Assembly (NCBI GenBank): GCA_000328365.1
Contig: KB309435.1
Span: 5,629 to 69,628 of the forward strand
Reading direction: 5' to 3'
DNA length: 64,000 nt
From: Capitella teleta
Taxonomy: Eukaryota > Annelida > Polychaeta > Capitellidae
The notes under the pieces were generated by a model that was given only the letters and a program-made list of their open reading frames with translations, did no database searches and was not told the DNA's origin. The position numbers were made by a program, and so were the translations under genes. This document shows positions 1-13,012 of the stretch, in pieces. Position 1 is the first letter of the stretch. The number at the start of each line of letters is the position of its first letter.

Positions 1-103
1 CAATAATTTAACATGGATAATAATCGTTTTTTGTATACTTGAAAAAGGAACTATTCAATGTTTTATTTTTTATTATTTTTGTTTCACATATAATGTTATA
101 TAA

Positions 104-261
104 TTATATATATATATGTGTGTGCATGTATGTATATGTGTATGTATGTGTATGTATATGTATGTATATATATACACATATGTGTATGTATATATATATG
201 TGTGTGTGTGTATGTATATGTGTATGTATATGTATGTGCTTATATACGTGTATATGTATAT
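104..261. repeat. TATA/TGTA/TATG microsatellite
   Basis: Imperfect alternating purine-pyrimidine repeat of TA, TG and TATG units, interrupted by short CA runs. It explains the tyrosine/valine/cysteine-rich open frames across it, which are not genes. Confidence 0.9.
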
Positions 262-2923
262 TTAATCATTATTATCAGATTTTCTTGCTTGCTTTCTTGT
301 TTGTTTGTTTGTTTTTTTTATTATTTCTTCCTTCGTTCCTTCAATTTTTATTTTTATTTTTATTTTTGTTTTCTTGCCTCACGTTTTGCACTTGCGTTTA
401 AATAATTTATTTTGTATATAGATCAGGATCAAATGTGCTATTCCTTGCACCAGATCCTGGTTGCAATGCACTTTAACAATTTCTTTGTATTTGTTATCTG
501 TTTTTCGATTATTTGCATTGCAATAAATTACTCTCTCTCTCTACTCTCTCTTTAAAGGTGGATTTGTTGTAAGATTAAAAGTTTAAGATTATCTCAAAAC
601 ACGCCTTCAGCATGCAAATAATGTTTTTATAAGCATGGTTTATTGAGATAACAATTTTGTATTGCTACCACATCATGCAACATCATGCAAAAACGTTAAC
701 TTGGAATTTTATAGATAAGCATAATCACTGTCACGTTTTGCCAGAAAAATTGGGTTGAGCTTATACACCATGTAAATGCAAATTTCGTCGTCACTATCTC
801 AAATTCTAAATACATGTATTGAACATATACCACAATGCTGCATAAAATGCATTTTCGTCCTAAAATGTCTGCTCAAAGATGTCTTACGAAATCCCGATTC
901 GCGAAGGACCCCTAAAAATACACGAATCGTCGTAGGCATTCACCAAAGACGACAAACCTGATAGCTCACCATTCACACGGCGCTTTGACCATTCCAATGC
1001 AGCATGGGACCGGTGAATGGACACCCGATAACATTGAGCCATGGCATCAATGCATGTGGGCACTTGTGCTAGCGATCCATATCCCAGGCTGGGGTACTTT
1101 TCGCTCGGCCCATTGTACCAAGTGACGGCAGGCTGACAATTCGAGAAATCACCCCATTCAAAACCTTCCAGAATTCTTCGGGGCAGGTTGTAAGGCAAAG
1201 AAAAATATACCTTATAGTCAATCATCTAAAGTTCATAACACATGGTATCACTCAGTGTCATTGGCATAGGATCCCAGAGATAATGCGATCAATGATATAA
1301 CATAATTCCACCGTGTATTATAACTAATATTAAAATAAAGGTGCGGTCATAGGACATCACAGATTACCTATTGGGATCATAAGCTAATGCAGGGTTCTAA
1401 GTGAGAATGTGCTAAGGTAATCCGATTAACCTTGACAGTGACATAGCATGAGGTTTGTGGTCATACACTGTCCTTGACTTGAGTGAAAACAGATTGCTAC
1501 GCTAGGTGCGAAAGGTGGCCTAAGGAATAACAATGCTTTTACGGTCCATTAGCCAGATTACCTGAGCGTCGTGTGGCCTGCATTCCAATCATGCAGCCAT
1601 CAAGGCAGCTGACCTATGCGTCATATAGCAGTGTTTGCTGCTCCTAAAACACCAGCGACCCATCGCGGTTGTACGCAGTAAAGGGGAGTTTTCTGCTATC
1701 GCCATATTCCCGACTCGAACTATTATTGAAAGTAAAAATTATTTAAATCAGAATTCATATTCACGGTATCCTATAGCCTATATCATGCCGGAAAAGTTTA
1801 TTTTGAAGGAAGTATTCATTGTTGTTTTTCTGAAGGGGGGGGGGGGTGTTCGTGTGTTTTCCTTGTGGACCCCCCTGTCCGCCTACATGCCTTGGTTTTA
1901 GTTGTATTTAAGGTGATTCCGGGAAAATGATCAGCAACCAGATAGCAATCGACGTCTAATTTGCGCTAATAGCCCACACAGTAACTTCAAATGGGTCTAG
2001 TGACACCCATAATGCCTGTGTCCATTATGGATATACGAACTTGCAGAGCACAGATTGCACACTCCACACTAATTTGCAGTGATTCGTAGGCCACTTAGTC
2101 TCACTGATATATAGGACCAACGTGTTGGGTTTCCAAGAAAATGAAGGTCATAATTATATACATACTGATTATAAATTCAGATGGTATACACGTTATGGAC
2201 GAAGATACAATTGCTCATGGAAATTCCCTCTTGCACGAACACTCGTTTATAGCTCAAATCTGGATCAAATTGTGCGACATGTATTTTTGATATTTTTGAT
2301 TGTTTAATCTGCACATGCTAAATGACGTCAAAGTAAGATCAGGTTGAAGGAAATGGCATTTGATAAACTGAGAGTTAGAAAATGATATTCGATGTATTTA
2401 TTTCATGCCACTACATATAGCGCTAATTGTTATCGGCCGATCACAATCATTGAACGCACATGGGATGAGTGTAACCATAGACAGTGCTACGAAACACCTG
2501 TACTATACTAATGCGTTATAGACAACACCACCAATTTGATGTTTGGTCAAAGGTTTAGGATTTTTTTTTCTATCGTCACCGTATTTCAGAACTACAGAGT
2601 TGTCATCGAACAGACGGATGTGCGTGCAACTCAAAAGATACCATTTCGGTATCCGCCTCTGCAAACGAACAACTACAGATCCCATGCTGGGAATTTATTT
2701 GTGTATATTTCACCCTTTCATAGCCGGTATGCTCAGAGCAATATGATCTGCGACTGACAGTGCAACAAGACCGGAATTCAGTATATATATATTAGTTGAA
2801 ATTCTTCCTGTCATAGGGACAATGCTCACTGTGAGCACAAAGAAGATGAATCTGCGAATGAACCAAAGTCATGGAATGTTAACAATTCTGCCTGCAGCAA
2901 GTCATCTGCATTTTGGCTTCTAC
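262..2923. other. Intergenic or intronic DNA, no gene recognised
   Basis: It opens with a T-rich stretch (288-400) and a short CT run (531-552), and has a ten-G run near 1837. A minus-strand frame at 884-1225 is open for 113 codons and has a balanced amino-acid composition, but I recognise no domain in it. If the SLC22-type exon at 2924-3234 belongs to a live gene, this stretch should hold its C-terminal membrane exons. I could not find them. Confidence 0.5.
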
Positions 2924-3234
2924 GTCAGTTCCTTGAATGCCTCAAAGGGCTCTGGCTGATCATATGTTTGACCGGATGCCTCATCGTTTCCACAAAACAT
3001 ATCTTTTCTTTGATTGCCTTTGTTTTGTATACCATCGCATGATTGCATTGTTTTATGACTGTCAAATATACCGATTGCTTTGTTTTTTTTTTTTGATGAT
3101 TCCACTGTCAACTTGATCAGTGTTCTTAGTTGGTACTCGTTCTTGTTGTCTTTGGCTATCGACGTGAGTATTTGATCGGCTTCGTCTAATCGTCCGTCTC
3201 CAATCAGCATTTTTAATGATTCAGGGCACCATCC
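2924..3234 (-). CDS. Exon of an SLC22-type organic ion transporter (partial)
   Basis: The minus strand reads GWCPESLKMLIGDGRLDEAD and continues with QILTSIAKDNKNE. This is the signature of the large cytoplasmic loop after transmembrane helix 6 in the SLC22 (organic cation/anion transporter) branch of the major facilitator superfamily, usually PES-x-RWL-x-GR-x-DEA-x-x-IL-x-x-IAK-x-NK. Family members move organic ions across the plasma membrane. The tryptophan usual after PES-x-x is replaced here (PESLKML). The exon starts just after an AG (3236-3235) in phase 0. It could end at a GT (2923-2922) after QPEPFEAFKEL, which resembles the F-x-D-LF motif that begins the next conserved block. The loop is lysine-rich and somewhat long. 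I could not find neighbouring exons with the expected helices, so this may be one exon of a long gene, a fast-evolving paralogue or a decayed copy. The family assignment is firmer than the exon ends. Confidence 0.65.
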
Positions 3235-4229
3235 CTGAATTGCAATTCAGTAACATTTGAGAAGAGAAGATATTCTAAAGCCAATTCCATAGCAAAACTG
3301 AAGATGCATGCACACTATTGTGCAATGTTCAGTTATATTTCTAATGACATACCGAATGATTCCATTCGCTTTGTTCGGGTGAGCTCAGCACATAAATATA
3401 AACTAGGCTATGTCCTTTTTGATTGGTAAACGTGGTCAATTTGGTCTTTATGGTCATACTGAATTTGAAGCACATTTTTAGGTATGTACTAAATGCTGAT
3501 AACCACGGCGTGTCCTCAACGAAAAAGGTTTGTTTCTCGAGCTTCTTAATGGAATCGGTTATTAGCATGCCCCCCGGCGGCAGTGCTGAGTCGAAACACT
3601 TAGGATCCCTTATGGAGTCGCCCCTGATCTCACTTGAGGTAAGGCACAAACACCAGTGGCAGAAGTGCTGATGCCAGTGGTAATTGTCTTCACCCGCTTA
3701 GGAAATAAGCAATGCCGACCAGACTAGTGGGTCTCAATCCAGCAATACAGTGGAACATTGGGATTACTGTCATCGCACAATCCTTTGGAAAAAGACCCGA
3801 TAAATTCACGATTCCTTGACCTGCGTGTATCACTGCAACTCACAATTCAAATATACATTCAAATGACCTCATTGTCATAAACATTCCTTGCACAAACATT
3901 GCCGTTCTATATAACTAAAGACATTTAACATAGAGCCAGAAGTCACCGCCACCAGCGTCATGAATCATCATGCCATGGCAGTCTTTCATTCTGGAAGACC
4001 ATTGAGGAAATATATCGACTGCTGTCACAAATGGCAAAGGTTTCTTGTTCAATCAGCGCTGTGCCAGTCGAGACTAGTGTCGGTTCAGTGTGACTAGTCT
4101 TTTGTTAAATGGGAAACGGTCATCACTTTTAGCATCCAGATGGCATATGATATGTTTCATTCGTAGTAACAATATTACAACGCATGAATATTATTCGTTT
4201 GGATCTCTGATCAGCCAATTGTGTTGTTT
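3235..4229. other. Non-coding, possible further SLC22 exon
   Basis: A minus-strand frame at 3839-3693 ends in SLVGIAYFLSG just before a GTGAAG donor-like site. It loosely resembles helix 6 of SLC22 proteins (AYF-x-RD). The linking segment of about 25 residues that should join it to the 2924-3234 exon is not visible. Nothing else is recognised here. Confidence 0.3.
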
Positions 4230-4400
4230 TAGTCTGATTCGAGCTCACTCTTCGATAATTTGTCTTTTTCTTTAATTGATTGATTTATCAAATGGTATAC
4301 TATGCATTGTAATTATTTTGTTCTGCTGTCTTTTATGTACTTTTGTTTTTCCACATTACATTGTACACGAGTTGTATGAAATAAATTATTATTATTATTA
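4230..4400 (+). mobile_element. Probable LINE 3' tail fragment
   Basis: A T-rich, non-coding segment ends in AATAAA (4380-4385) followed at once by five TTA units (4386-4400). A short microsatellite directly after an AATAAA-like box is typical of the 3' ends of CR1/L2-type non-LTR retrotransposons in invertebrates. No reverse-transcriptase coding remains, so an ordinary 3' untranslated region is a possible alternative. Confidence 0.35.
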
Positions 4401-5519
4401 GTCTGAGCAGAATGCCCCTTAGATTTTGTTCTTACTTTGTACTTAAAAAAATAAAACACCATAGTTTGGGATTTTGTTTATTGTTTTGTTTATCCATCCA
4501 CAATTCGTGTGTTGCATTTCTACTATTTCATAAATAAAGAGTTCAAAATTTAGTTTATAATTCCTATGTCATTTGCTCATTTTGCTGTTGACGTGTTTTT
4601 CCTTCATTATTTTTGGCCCATGTGGAATTTGCTCACGACATATGCTTACCTGTATACTCACTTTGTTTTTGGCTAGCTTCGGCTAGCAGCCGACGAAGTG
4701 CTCAACCAGCCACAGCCAATAGCATCTCAGCTCAGCCATAAACAGCCAATAAAAATGAAAGGCCTACTTCGAACCCTAATTTGACACGAAGGCTCCGAAG
4801 TATAATCCCTTTTGACTAACATTGATTGTTGAAAAATCCAAACAGGAGGACTCTTCTTTGGGCGACTTTCTTAATTAACAATATTTCACTGTTTTAATCA
4901 GTCTAAATTGAATGAAATTTGCAAATGCGGAACAATTTTGTGAAAGCTAAAAATGTGAATAAACTAGCTAGCCATGTGCCCACTTAATGTGGCCAGTCTG
5001 TCCAAGTCCCTGTAATTTTTTTCTTTATTAATCTCCCGATTCAAAAAAAAAAAAAAAAAAAAAAAAAATAGAGTGAGATAATTTGTTTGAAATTTGTAAT
5101 GCACATATTTGATGGAAATTGTGCAATAGTTAAACATTTAAAAGTTTGAAAGGGATCACAAAATTGTTCGTATATTCTCAGGTTTCTAGGTCCTCTCTTG
5201 ATTGAGATTCGATGAGGGTGGTTGAGGCGTGTCTGAGGTGGCTATGAGAGTCTTGTTGGGAGGCATTTCATTCGATTCGCTACAAATGGCCCTAAAATTT
5301 GGAATTCATCCTTGAGAAACAAAATTTTAATACTTCCCGACGACGCATCCATTTCCAGATTTAAAAAAAAACCCCTTAAAACGTAAATTCATTTAAAATA
5401 TTGAGTCCTGACTTCTAACCTTCTATTCTCTTCTCTTTTCTCCCAACTCTCTTTCTCTCTTTCTTCTCCTCCCATCTCTTTCTGTTTTTTTTTAATCATC
5501 CATTCTTCTTTTCTATATT
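4401..5519. other. Non-coding DNA
   Basis: It contains a cluster of GGCTAGC and AGCCAAT words at 4672-4755, similar in style to the GGCTGGCTAGTCGG words at 20.5 and 21.1 kb, a run of 26 A (5043-5068) and a pyrimidine-rich tract (5420-5490). No gene is seen. Confidence 0.5.
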
Positions 5520-5720
5520 ATAATTTGATTTATTTGGCATTCTTATTTATAAACACATCAAGTGAATTACAACTGTAATAGTATATACATGAGGGCCCAT
5601 ACTCCATCTGGGGTCTGCCCTTTTTGGCCAATTTATATTTAATGATCTGTAAAAATTATCAAATTTGTATCTACTTATTATTTTTTTGGTGCCAATAAAC
5701 TCTTTTTGACTTGACTTGAC
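5520..5720 (+). mobile_element. Probable LINE 3' end with (TTGAC)3 tail
   Basis: A short unique segment, including CATACTCCATCTGGGGTCTG, leads to AATAAA (5694-5699) and then three copies of TTGAC (5706-5720). Short pentamer tails after a polyadenylation-like signal are characteristic of CR1/L2-like elements, which use the tail for target priming. The coding part is absent. The class is inferred from tail structure only. Confidence 0.4.
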
Positions 5721-8105
5721 TTTAGGCTGTTGCTGCCCTGTTTGTATACCATAGTTGCATGGGTCGTTTTTCTACGAACTGACATCGTGATTATTTTGTG
5801 ATATTCTTCATTCGCAAAGTGCTCTTCTGGAATAGGTCGAGTTTCGTTCAGCCTTGCTAGCATGGGCATATTATACGTTTCCTTCTTCTAAAGCGGATCA
5901 CATCAGGGTTTTGTACAAGGCTGTGAGCTGTGATTTAGTACAGCAAGGACGCATCCGCATCAGGCATAATCGTAGCTGTTTGACATCTAACCTCAATAAT
6001 ATTGCTGTGTTCAACAGAAACATCGTACCAGTGAAGATAGGCACAAGAAATACCCAGAAATAGAACACCTTTAACGTGACAGAGACCATAATTATACCAC
6101 TCAGTGAGTCTGCCAGCCAATCAACCTTTCGTTTTTCTGGTGCGTCTGAACCGTGTATTTCAATGAACGTATAAATAAGCAACCAGCGTTATACATGCCC
6201 CTCATGAGGTCACAGAACGAGAGAATGAGGAAGATTCAAAGCGCAATTGATATCGCCTCATTGATTAGACACAATGGGTTAAAATAAGCCATGAAATGCG
6301 CGTAAGAATAACAGTCACCAGAACCACCGTTGTCTACACACAGAATGGCATCTGCTCAATTCTTTTCGACAGTTTTAGAAGAAATTTTAGGTTTTAAAAT
6401 TTACATTCTGAGTTTAATACTGATAACAAAAGTGGAGCATGAACATGTAAAAGATCAACGATAGCAATAGGATGTCGATGTTGAGACAAAAGGTGCGTAA
6501 GAATAGACAGCAATAACATTGTTACCGAAGTGGTGTTATTTTTTCAAAGGTAATTTTCATGGTATATAACCGAACTCAACTTCGTCTCCATCGGTCAGTG
6601 GGTTCCAGAATGGCTCAATTTGAGTGCAACCATCTCCTTCCCGTGTTTCATCCCTAAATCCCATAAACCATTTCATATTTTTGATCGGCTCCTTGCATGG
6701 CCTGTGTCACAACAGACTCCAGGGGTCGCTCGCTGTTTGATTCTAGTCGAGTCAGTTTGGTATGGGTGCATACAGCACTTGGGTTATCTAGGTGCAATCC
6801 CAAAGCAATAAAACTGTCTAATAATTTCAAAAGGATCTAGAGATAGAAGCTGGTCATAACCCATGAAGATTAATTACATGCTTAGGGTAAGCGTTTTTTA
6901 TGACAGTTCAAGGTCATGGTGGTAATTAAGCAATTAATTGCATAAATTTATTATTACTGCAAGTTTTTATTTTATTTTAATATTTTTCTTGGTAGGGTAA
7001 AGCGTGTGATGTTGATTCCTTGATGAAAAGGATATATTTAATTATATTTGTCTGTGTTTAGTCGAAAATCATTTTAGGCGACACTATGCCATTTGTCGTT
7101 TTTCTTTGGATTTCTCCCAAATTTTTTATTTTATTTTGCTTTCCTTCTAGAAATTCTCCCTAAAAATATATACTCGAGGCTTGAACTGATTCCTTGTTCA
7201 TTTTTATTTTTATTTTTTATTTTTATTTATATTTTATTTTATTTATCTTTTTTTTTATATATTTTTATTTTATTTATATTTATATTTTTTTCAAATCTTT
7301 TATCACATTGATACACACTCACTTTCAAGAAATTCAATGTCCAAAATAGCCGCCCAGTTCATGCATAATGCACTGCATGACATCAACGATCAAATTAGAC
7401 CATCTTTTCCCCTGAAGGCTTAAACCTTAAGCCAATCAAGGATTAACATTTGCGAAGGAGAATTCAATTGACGTCTGCCCGTTTCGTTGAATCCTATAAT
7501 TAATATGCTATGCTGTCATGACATTTCACCGAAAACAGAAAACATTTTTTTTCATGTGCATGGAATAAGATCAAATGTGATGAGTGGTTTTTATCTGCTT
7601 GTCATCCATGACGTTAATCCCAAACAGACAGGAAATTTCAAGGAAAGTGATTGAAATATTTGCGTGTCTGAAATCGTATATTATGGCGTTCTAAACATCA
7701 GATCATCATACGAAAATACTATGTAAACTTCATAACTATGCAACTCTGTGGGGTTTCCCCCTTTTTTTTATTTCTAAAGGTAAAAACTGGAAAATTACTG
7801 GTTTGCTGATTGCCTCGCTTCGTCTGACCCAGAACAAGATTAAAAGTGACAGTAGCAATTTGGTCTTCAGTGCAAGTCGCGTGCTTGCCCTTATTGCTGC
7901 TCTCTCGAAGACCGTAAAAGATGGAACAGGACGATTATAATGACATTGACACGATTCAAGGATGTCGACGGTCAGGAACAGGATGTGGAAATCTCATTGA
8001 CCTCATTGTTTTACTTGTCCTCGCGCGTCAAGGTGACGTAAGGCCATCTCCATTTCTGGAATGAGGATTAAGACATAATTCTGGAAGTCGATCATGCAGT
8101 GCGAA
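5721..8105. other. Non-coding DNA
   Basis: Two overlapping minus-strand frames at 5898-6182 and 5935-6120 are hydrophobic but unassignable. The DNA near 6090-6125 (ATTATACCAC, then AGCCAATCA) resembles the CCAAT-bearing segment at 35.8 kb. A T/A-rich tract spans 7093-7300. No gene is recognised. Confidence 0.5.
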
Positions 8106-8132
8106 GGGGGTTGGGGTGGGGGTAGGGGGTGG
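8106..8132 (+). other. G-quadruplex-forming motif
   Basis: Four runs of four to five G are separated by loops of one to two bases (8106-8110, 8113-8116, 8118-8122, 8125-8129). This is a canonical intramolecular G-quadruplex pattern with very short loops, on the plus strand. No gene start is recognisable beside it. Confidence 0.75.
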
Positions 8133-8459
8133 AATATATCACAATAAAACAACACAATCAGCATAGGTGTTGAGAAGCCGCTGGCGTGGTTTGTGGTACA
8201 TGTATTTGTCGATTTCACCGAGTTCATTATGCATGGTGTAGTCACTCAAATACGCCCGGTTGATTTGATGGCAGACACAGTGAGTGGGATAATATAGTAT
8301 TTAGTTACATCATTCACGAGGAGTGAAAAACTTGATTAAAATCTTAATAGTTCAATTAGTATATTAAACCTTTGGTCTAATTTATTCAACGTTAAGGTTC
8401 GTCGCAGTTGTGTGCATGTGCTGGCATACAGCGTGTGGATAGTATCAACATGACCCTAA

Positions 8460-8506
8460 GCCGAATTGAATTGAGGCCGAATTGAACTGAGGCCGAATTA
8501 ATTAAC
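8460..8506. repeat. 16-bp tandem repeat, three copies
   Basis: Three head-to-tail copies of a unit beginning GCCGAATTGAA. The first two differ by one base and the third diverges at its end. Minisatellite-like, with no coding value. Confidence 0.85.
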
Positions 8507-11500
8507 AGCCAGCGCGTCTTGATCCGAGCAGTGTACCCGTCCCCGTGTTTAAACAGCATATAACCCAGAATAGTAAATTAATTATGGCATTATAATCTGG
8601 TTAAAGCATGCAGGGCCGTACTTCCCGCTTTTCGACAGGGTCAGCCGCGGGAATGGCATTCATTGTTCAATCCCTCGTCTTAGCCATTTCTCGGGGGACA
8701 GGTTAAAATGCAATAACCATGGTCATAAACGAGTCTAATCCTGCTATTACGTCCAAGTCTTTCTGAGATTAATATTCAGAGCTTATAAACAATCCCAATT
8801 TTAGTATAACTACCGTTTCATCGCAGTGCAAGGTATCACCTTGCTGTCCTTACTTTAATCTCATATTGTTATGCAGAGGACGTTAGGCGTGGGTGAGCTC
8901 TAAGTGGATGTATACTATGTAGTGTCTCAGCTTCCGTCTTCGTGGGCAGACAAGTAGAATGAAGGCGACGGAAGCTTGGTATGGTTTCAAGGCCACTAAA
9001 AGTACAAATAGGTCATTTTACTCCACACAGGTAATCAAAATTTGCAGTCGCGGACCCACTGAAACGAGATCTCGCTTCTTCCTCGCGGTCTCCCTAATAC
9101 TTCCCCTGGAGATTTTGATTGCGTCAAGCAATGAAGCTGCATATAGTGCCCGTGATTATCGGAAGGTTGGGCATCCGGGGTTCCGTAAACCCTCATCAAG
9201 AGATATGATGGATTACATTGTCCCTTATTTGACGTACACGAGAAAATTCGATCGATCATGTTTGCAGAGGCCATCAAACCGAAGTAACGACGCGATTAGA
9301 AGCCGTTTTCTTGACCATTGTGAGGCCAGCTGACCCGTCATGGAGACATTTTGAGATAGAGAAAAGCGAGGAGAAAAAAAAAGAGAGAGAAAAAAAAAGG
9401 GAAAGCAAAAACAAAACGAAACGAAAAACGATAATACAAAGAACAAACGATTATGGCCCTTGGTGGGGTATTTGAGTGTGCAAAGGGTGCTCTAGTCACC
9501 ATAGAGACGTGGGTACAAATGACCTCGTTGGTCTCCGGTCACCATGAGGTAGTGCAATGGGCCGTGACAAGAGTATACGTGAGCGGTGAGAAGAGGTGAT
9601 ATATATGAAGTGAGATGAGATTATATTATAATTATGCATGTAGCTATTTACAACTACACACCATGCAAGCTCTGGCCGCGGAAATTAGATTCGATGTAAT
9701 TACTCCAACACGGAAGAAAATTATAATTTGTACAACCAACAAATTTTTGACCACTCAGAAAGTAGCTGAGAAATATGCTAAAGATTCGGCGAAGGAAATG
9801 ATATTTACACATGGAGATGATGATTGATGAAGATTGAATACGCGTACAAAAAAAAAAAAAAAAAAAAAAAAAGCAGATAAAATTCTATGATGGATGGAGT
9901 TATGATCGTCAACATGGGAGCAATTTGTTGATTTTGATTCGGTGCTTTTTTACGTGAATTATCATCCCCGGAGAGTCATATCAGAATACTTGGTCCTTGA
10001 AAGGACACTGACGGATGGTGTCTAAGTGATTGGCTCAAAAGATGCCATCGAATCTGAACTTTTAACACTCAATTCAAGAACTGAGCCGGATGCACAGTGC
10101 AAGGGATATTTTGTCACGTGGTTTCAGCAGTAACCTTTCTGTACCGACGTGTTTTGACTCTTGCATAGCCAGAGCATTTACTCGTTCGGGTAAGAAGAAC
10201 AGGGATATTGGATCTTAATGCTAATCGTATGTGACATAAATGGTTAATAACTGCGGTATTTTTAACCGGTTATCGGGGGTTAACATCTTGCTCTTCACTC
10301 TTCAAGGTGCCTTTGATTTCGGCGGTTACATCGACCGCATTTGTGATGAATTGGGAAAGGGGAATATCTGACGTTTCCTTCGGATCACTGTCTGCATGAA
10401 AGCGGAGGTGTCGCCTCTAGACAGGAGCCACGGTACAGGAGGAACCTCACGCCAAAGTACAAATGACATTCCACTAAATTCTTCATGTCTAAAGACTCAG
10501 ATGAAAGCTTTTGTTTCGTTCTATTTGATTAGGTATGAATTACAAACTGATTCCATTGTTTTGGTTTTGGCTTACGCATGCATGAAGGTAGATGTATCAG
10601 CATTGTCAGGATACAGCGGACATTAGGGTATTAACATAAACTCCCTCACAGCTAGATTGCAGTTTGATTGGCCATTTAAGTGGAGTTTCATTGCGTGTCC
10701 GCATGTCAGAAGTTATTTTAACCATGATAATCGTACAATTCAGTGGCCATAAGCGATTCCTGGAGACACGCATTGGTATGTGCTATCACCCAGCGTTAAA
10801 TCTGCGCTGCGGTCATAAAATGCTGATATCACAATGGCTTCCCTGAGTCGCCAACAAGGGCCTATCGGCAGGTTTTATCTGAAAATGGACGTGTTATTAC
10901 AACCATAAAAGCTTATGGCAGGTGCTTATGTCGTTAGTGCTTAATTGCGTGGAATGGTGAGGCACCAGGAAAGAGGTCTGTTAGCTTATCCGCATGGGTC
11001 GGTATGATCCGGTGCTTGTGGGGTGAAAGGTTGTTGGATCGAGGCTAGGGTCAAAGCACACCTTATACATACGGGGTCCAATTAAAGTGGGGTTTTATTC
11101 GGTTGTACGGAACAGCGATTAAATGGGGAATATTTTCTCAAATCTTACGCTAAGATTCTCGTGGTTCTGTTCTTCACACTGGAGCTAAGCCAAAGAATAA
11201 ACGATATTTATATTTTCAAGATGGTAGGAATTATAAGGAATAACGATTTGTATAAATATTGAAGGTTTGAATATGGTGGTCCGTATAACTTCCAATTGAA
11301 CCTATTTGCACATTATCCTCATGAACTAATGTCACTGAGAATTAATTTGAGTGTACACAATCGTCACACTCTGATTAAGGCTAGTTTGCTAACATGATTG
11401 TACAGTGAATGATAGTTTATTCTTGTACATGTATGACTTGCTTTTGTTATTAATTCGGTGATACAATTATTCATTTATTATACAACTGCTGGTAATATTT

Positions 11501-11689
11501 TGCAGTCAATCGCCACGTCATCGTCAATCATATTTGAAAAGCGATTATAGATAATAAAAACATTTTATAACAATAATATGGCGCAATGTCCACCGAAGTA
11601 GTCAAAGCGCTGCTCTTGAATCACAAATATTTATTTCTTTGATTATAAGGTCCCCATTTTAAGTCCCAACTTAAGAGACTTCGTTATGT
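8507..11689. other. Non-coding DNA
   Basis: It contains an A-rich/AG-rich tract (9355-9425) and a run of 25 A (9848-9872) just after a short open frame, which could be a retroposed tail. Frames at 8959-9333 and 9035-9277 overlap on opposite strands and match nothing I know. No gene is seen. Confidence 0.5.
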
Positions 11690-11765
11690 AATCACATCGA
11701 ACCCCTGACCTTTGGATCGAAAGTCCAACGTCCTGCTACTGAGCCATACATGTAACCTGAAAAGC
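11690..11765 (-). mobile_element. tRNA-derived SINE head or tRNA pseudogene
   Basis: The minus strand shows a polymerase III A-box-like TGGCTCAGTAGCAGG, a perfect five-pair stem TTGGA/TCCAA around the loop CTTTCGA (tRNA-Glu-like anticodon TTC), and a B-box-like GGGGTTCGATG. The acceptor stem and the 3' side of the T arm do not pair, so it is not a functional tRNA. Heads of this kind are common in SINEs of marine invertebrates. The SINE body boundary was not determined. Confidence 0.6.
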
Positions 11766-12928
11766 CCTAATTACCCTACGCAAACACATAACTATATTAG
11801 TGTGTTCGACTTGAATGTGAAGCATCACACTCATCTGACAGGCTCTGGTTAGTCATAATGTCCTTCTCGTTCCCATGCATGGGTTCATATAAGCACTGAA
11901 CAAGATAAAGGTCAGCCAATCATATCGAAATCCAAGGCTAACTCAAGCCAAGCAAGCCAATTCGCCAGCTGATAAACATAGATTCAGACCCATGATTACA
12001 TCTCACCTCCAAAGCCAATTCCGAGGCTAAGTGGACTTGATATACTTCCATATCGGAAGCCTATCCATTCCCAAGTCTGAACTTCAAAGATCCACCTGGC
12101 ATAATCAAGAATGTTCCCCCACCTTCAAGGCGGGATTCTCATCCATACAACGAATATCTGTAATTGGTTCTGCTCGGCGTTATATTTGGCTTTATACACT
12201 GACACGAAGGGACAGGTAGACATCTATGGTTTGTATGGGAATCAAAGCATCTGTCATGTTATGTATATTTTTCAAAATAAACATTATTGGATTGCATGTA
12301 TACCTTTACAGGGTGACTCAAAGTTGATTGACAAATTAATGGATATTTCTTTTAATCGTGTTCAACCACGCTATGTATCTTGAAATAATTATCATTTTTA
12401 GTTCCAGTAGCTCCAGAAATGATATGTTTAATATGGTTGCTTTAAAAAAAATATAATTTTACAATTACGGAGGGACGACACCGAGTTAAGCGCAATAAAA
12501 CACATTCAACTCTCTCGATGCCTAACTAACCAATGAATTGTAAACTTTCTTGTATTTAGATGTTGAATGATATTCATAAAAGTTTAACGAATAAGCATCG
12601 ACGAAAGGCTGCGCAAAACGTTGTTTTTGGTATAACAAAGGATAATCGGAGGAGGAATTTTTAACGAACTTGCGAGATGCATTGTTTAATACTGTTCAAT
12701 TCGATTCATTTATCAGTATATTCAACATAACAAGGTCAGATATATATGAAGGTCAGATGTGTGAATTTTGTTTAGTATTATAAGTTAAGACTTTTATTCT
12801 CTAAATGTTTATGTTGCAACACAAACAATTATAGGGAAGAAATGTAAAATGCAAGACGAATTAGTGTTTGGATTGGGAATTTATAAATCGGGAACAACAA
12901 TGGCACGCTCTTAATTCGTGTTCCTCTT
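11766..12928. other. Non-coding DNA
   Basis: AT-rich sequence with no supported gene. Short overlapping frames at 12031-12383 have no recognisable domain. Confidence 0.5.
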
Positions 12929-13012
12929 CATTTCCAAGCTACCGCAAATGGACACAGTCACTCTAATAATTCTATGGCCCCGTGTGTGTCCCATGCAAGC
13001 ATAGCCAACTGG
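12929..13012 (+). repeat. Dispersed repeat family B, partial copy 1
   Basis: The words TTTCCAAGCTACCGCAAATG, CACAGTCA and CCATGCAAGC occur in the same order and spacing style as at 41249-41341. This is a shorter, diverged copy of the family that also occurs near 16.4 kb. Confidence 0.6.

Noticed and set aside
884-1225. 113-codon minus-strand frame
   Set aside because: Protein-like composition but no recognised family, no clear splice sites, and not alignable to the missing SLC22 C-terminus.
6580-6720. Minus-strand frame ending PFWNPLTDGDEVEFGYIP
   Set aside because: Looks protein-like over about 45 residues, but matches no domain I know and has no supporting exon structure.
11690-11765. Functional tRNA-Glu gene
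   Set aside because: A-box, anticodon stem and B-box-like words are present, but the acceptor stem and T arm do not pair. Treated as a SINE head or pseudogene.
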